Shown here one piece after another: positions 6,043 through 6,653 of a stretch of 6,653 bases of DNA. The notes below the pieces were generated by a model. The model had not been told where the DNA came from. It saw only the letters and a program-made list of their open reading frames with translations, and searched no databases. This stretch comes from Pyrinomonadaceae bacterium. GTDB lineage: Bacteria; Acidobacteriota; Blastocatellia; Pyrinomonadales; Pyrinomonadaceae. Each line of letters begins with the position of its first letter. The first letter of the stretch is position 1. The translations under genes were made by a program, and so were the position numbers. The stretch spans positions 1 through 6,653 of the forward strand of contig JACMLC010000133.1 in the NCBI GenBank assembly GCA_014379795.1, given 5' to 3'.

Positions 6043-6121
6043 AGTGATAAGTGATGAGTGATAAGTGATGAGTTAAAAGAAATGCTTTTTCTTATTACTC
6101 ATCACTTATCACTTATCACTA
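6043..6121 (-). repeat. Hairpin element E: GTGATAA-type heptamer arms, between mglB and mglA
   Basis: Read on the minus strand (6121 to 6043), it starts with the mglB TAG stop. TGATAAG-type heptamers, an AAAAAGCAT loop and inverted heptamers (TCATCAC/TTATCAC) follow. It is the same 79 nt length as element D and differs at only 6 positions, two in the left arm and four in the loop. The right arms are identical. It ends 26 nt before the mglA ATG, further than the 9-11 nt seen for elements B, C and D. It lies inside what looks like a two-gene operon. Confidence 0.95.
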
Positions 6122-6601
6122 GCTAAAGAGGCTATCTATGTCGTCGTCCGTGATTTCTGCGAAGAAGGCGTTGTCTTCCGCACGCTTCTTGCCGGATTCG
6201 CGCGTCAACTCCTCAATGATGGCTGCTACTTCGTTTGAAATCTGCTTGACCCGCAGTTTGATGAGACCGAGGCTGGAGCGTTCGTCGAAGACGACGACCA
6301 GCAATACGCGACCGATGACGCAGATATGTATGCTCTCGCGCTCGCCCTCATGCGAAAGCGTCGGAAACTCTTTCTCGCCGATGAGTTGCGCCATGCCTCC
6401 CGTGGCCGCAACATTACCGGCTGCCAGCGATGCCAGACTGGTTGTGTCAATATCGCCCACATCGCCATGTGCCGCTATCTGCTGGCCGTCTTTGTCCACC
6501 AGAAAGACCACACGAGCCGAGGCGTCAAGGCACAATTTGGCTAACACAGCTTTGATCTGCTGATACTGCTGTTCGTGCATTATGATGGATGTGTCTGCCA
6601 T
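6119..6601 (-). CDS. mglB: Roadblock/LC7 domain protein, MglB-like regulator of MglA
   Basis: MglB is a homodimeric roadblock-fold protein that stimulates GTP hydrolysis by MglA and helps set the cell pole. The 160-residue product has the roadblock pattern: an N-terminal helix (about 9-26), strand VVFLVDKDGQQIAAHGD (31-47), the helix with LASLAAGNVAATGGMAQLIG (57-75), strands ESIHICVIGRVLLVVVFDE (89-107) and a long C-terminal helix (112-137). An acidic tail ending DDDIDSLFS follows; Thermus MglB has a comparable acidic C-terminal end. The start at 6601 aligns with MglB N-termini; the internal Met at residue 8 is a weaker choice. Upstream is only a weak purine stretch (AAAGAAAG). It is first in an mglB-mglA pair, the order known from Thermus and Myxococcus. 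The TAG stop is the first three bases of element E. Confidence 0.9.
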   Translation of the reverse strand: MADTSIIMHEQQYQQIKAVLAKLCLDASARVVFLVDKDGQQIAAHGDVGDIDTTSLASLAAGNVAATGGMAQLIGEKEFPTLSHEGERESIHICVIGRVLLVVVFDERSSLGLIKLRVKQISNEVAAIIEELTRESGKKRAEDNAFFAEITDDDIDSLFS

Positions 6602-6653
6602 TAGTACACGCTTTCTTTACGAAGGTAGGGGCGGGGCGGGGTGGCCGTACATC
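6602..6653 (-). other. Upstream region of mglBA, no promoter called
   Basis: These 52 bases between the window edge and the mglB start presumably hold part of the 5' leader. They contain a G-rich run on the plus strand (GGGGCGGGGCGGGG) and AAAGAAAG on the minus strand, 9 nt before the ATG. I cannot make out convincing -35/-10 boxes, so the promoter probably lies beyond the window or is of an unfamiliar type. Confidence 0.3.

Noticed and set aside
5792..6061. Plus-strand 89-codon frame and the frame at 5405-5605
   Set aside because: They lie antisense to mglA, whose protein is recognisable along its whole length.
6138..6563. Plus-strand 141-codon frame
   Set aside because: It is antisense to mglB; its Ser/Thr/Arg-rich product looks like a shadow, and mglB has clear roadblock features.

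Overview
This window is a compact run of seven protein genes from a moderately GC-rich bacterium. The Thermus/Myxococcus-type MglA-MglB pair, the style of the secreted helical protein and the repeat content suggest an acidobacterium (possibly Blastocatellia). That placement is inference; no rRNA or other decisive marker is present.

Layout: five genes read left to right. They are the 3' part of ruvB (Holliday-junction branch migration, cut by the left edge), an uncharacterised secreted alpha-helical protein, a YihY/BrkB-type membrane protein, queA (queuosine tRNA modification) and a RimI-like GNAT acetyltransferase. From the right edge, mglB then mglA (polarity GTPase and its roadblock-fold regulator) read leftwards. 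The two groups converge on a perfect 16-bp stem with a T-tract at 5387-5433. No stretch longer than about 110 bases lacks a gene, and there is no tRNA, rRNA, CRISPR array or transposase.

The striking feature lies in the gaps. Each of the five junctions between neighbouring same-strand genes holds one 79-87 nt hairpin element. Each arm is about four tandem copies of a 7-base word. Three unrelated words are used: AGGGTGT (elements A and B), CAGGACT (C) and GTGATAA (D and E). The one convergent junction instead has an ordinary terminator. D and E are 73/79 identical and are placed identically: in both, the TAG stop of the upstream gene is the first three bases of the element. The loops of B, D and E carry AAAAGCA, and C carries it on the opposite strand.

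Elements A and C appear to be translated as part of the secreted protein gene. A lies between the charged start and the hydrophobic core of the signal peptide. Its only arm difference from B removes what would be an in-frame stop codon. C supplies the last 24 codons. The elements resemble in style the short tandem heptamer (STRR) repeats known from cyanobacteria. Their regular placement suggests either a mobile hairpin family that targets gene ends or a role in coupling or attenuating expression across operon junctions.
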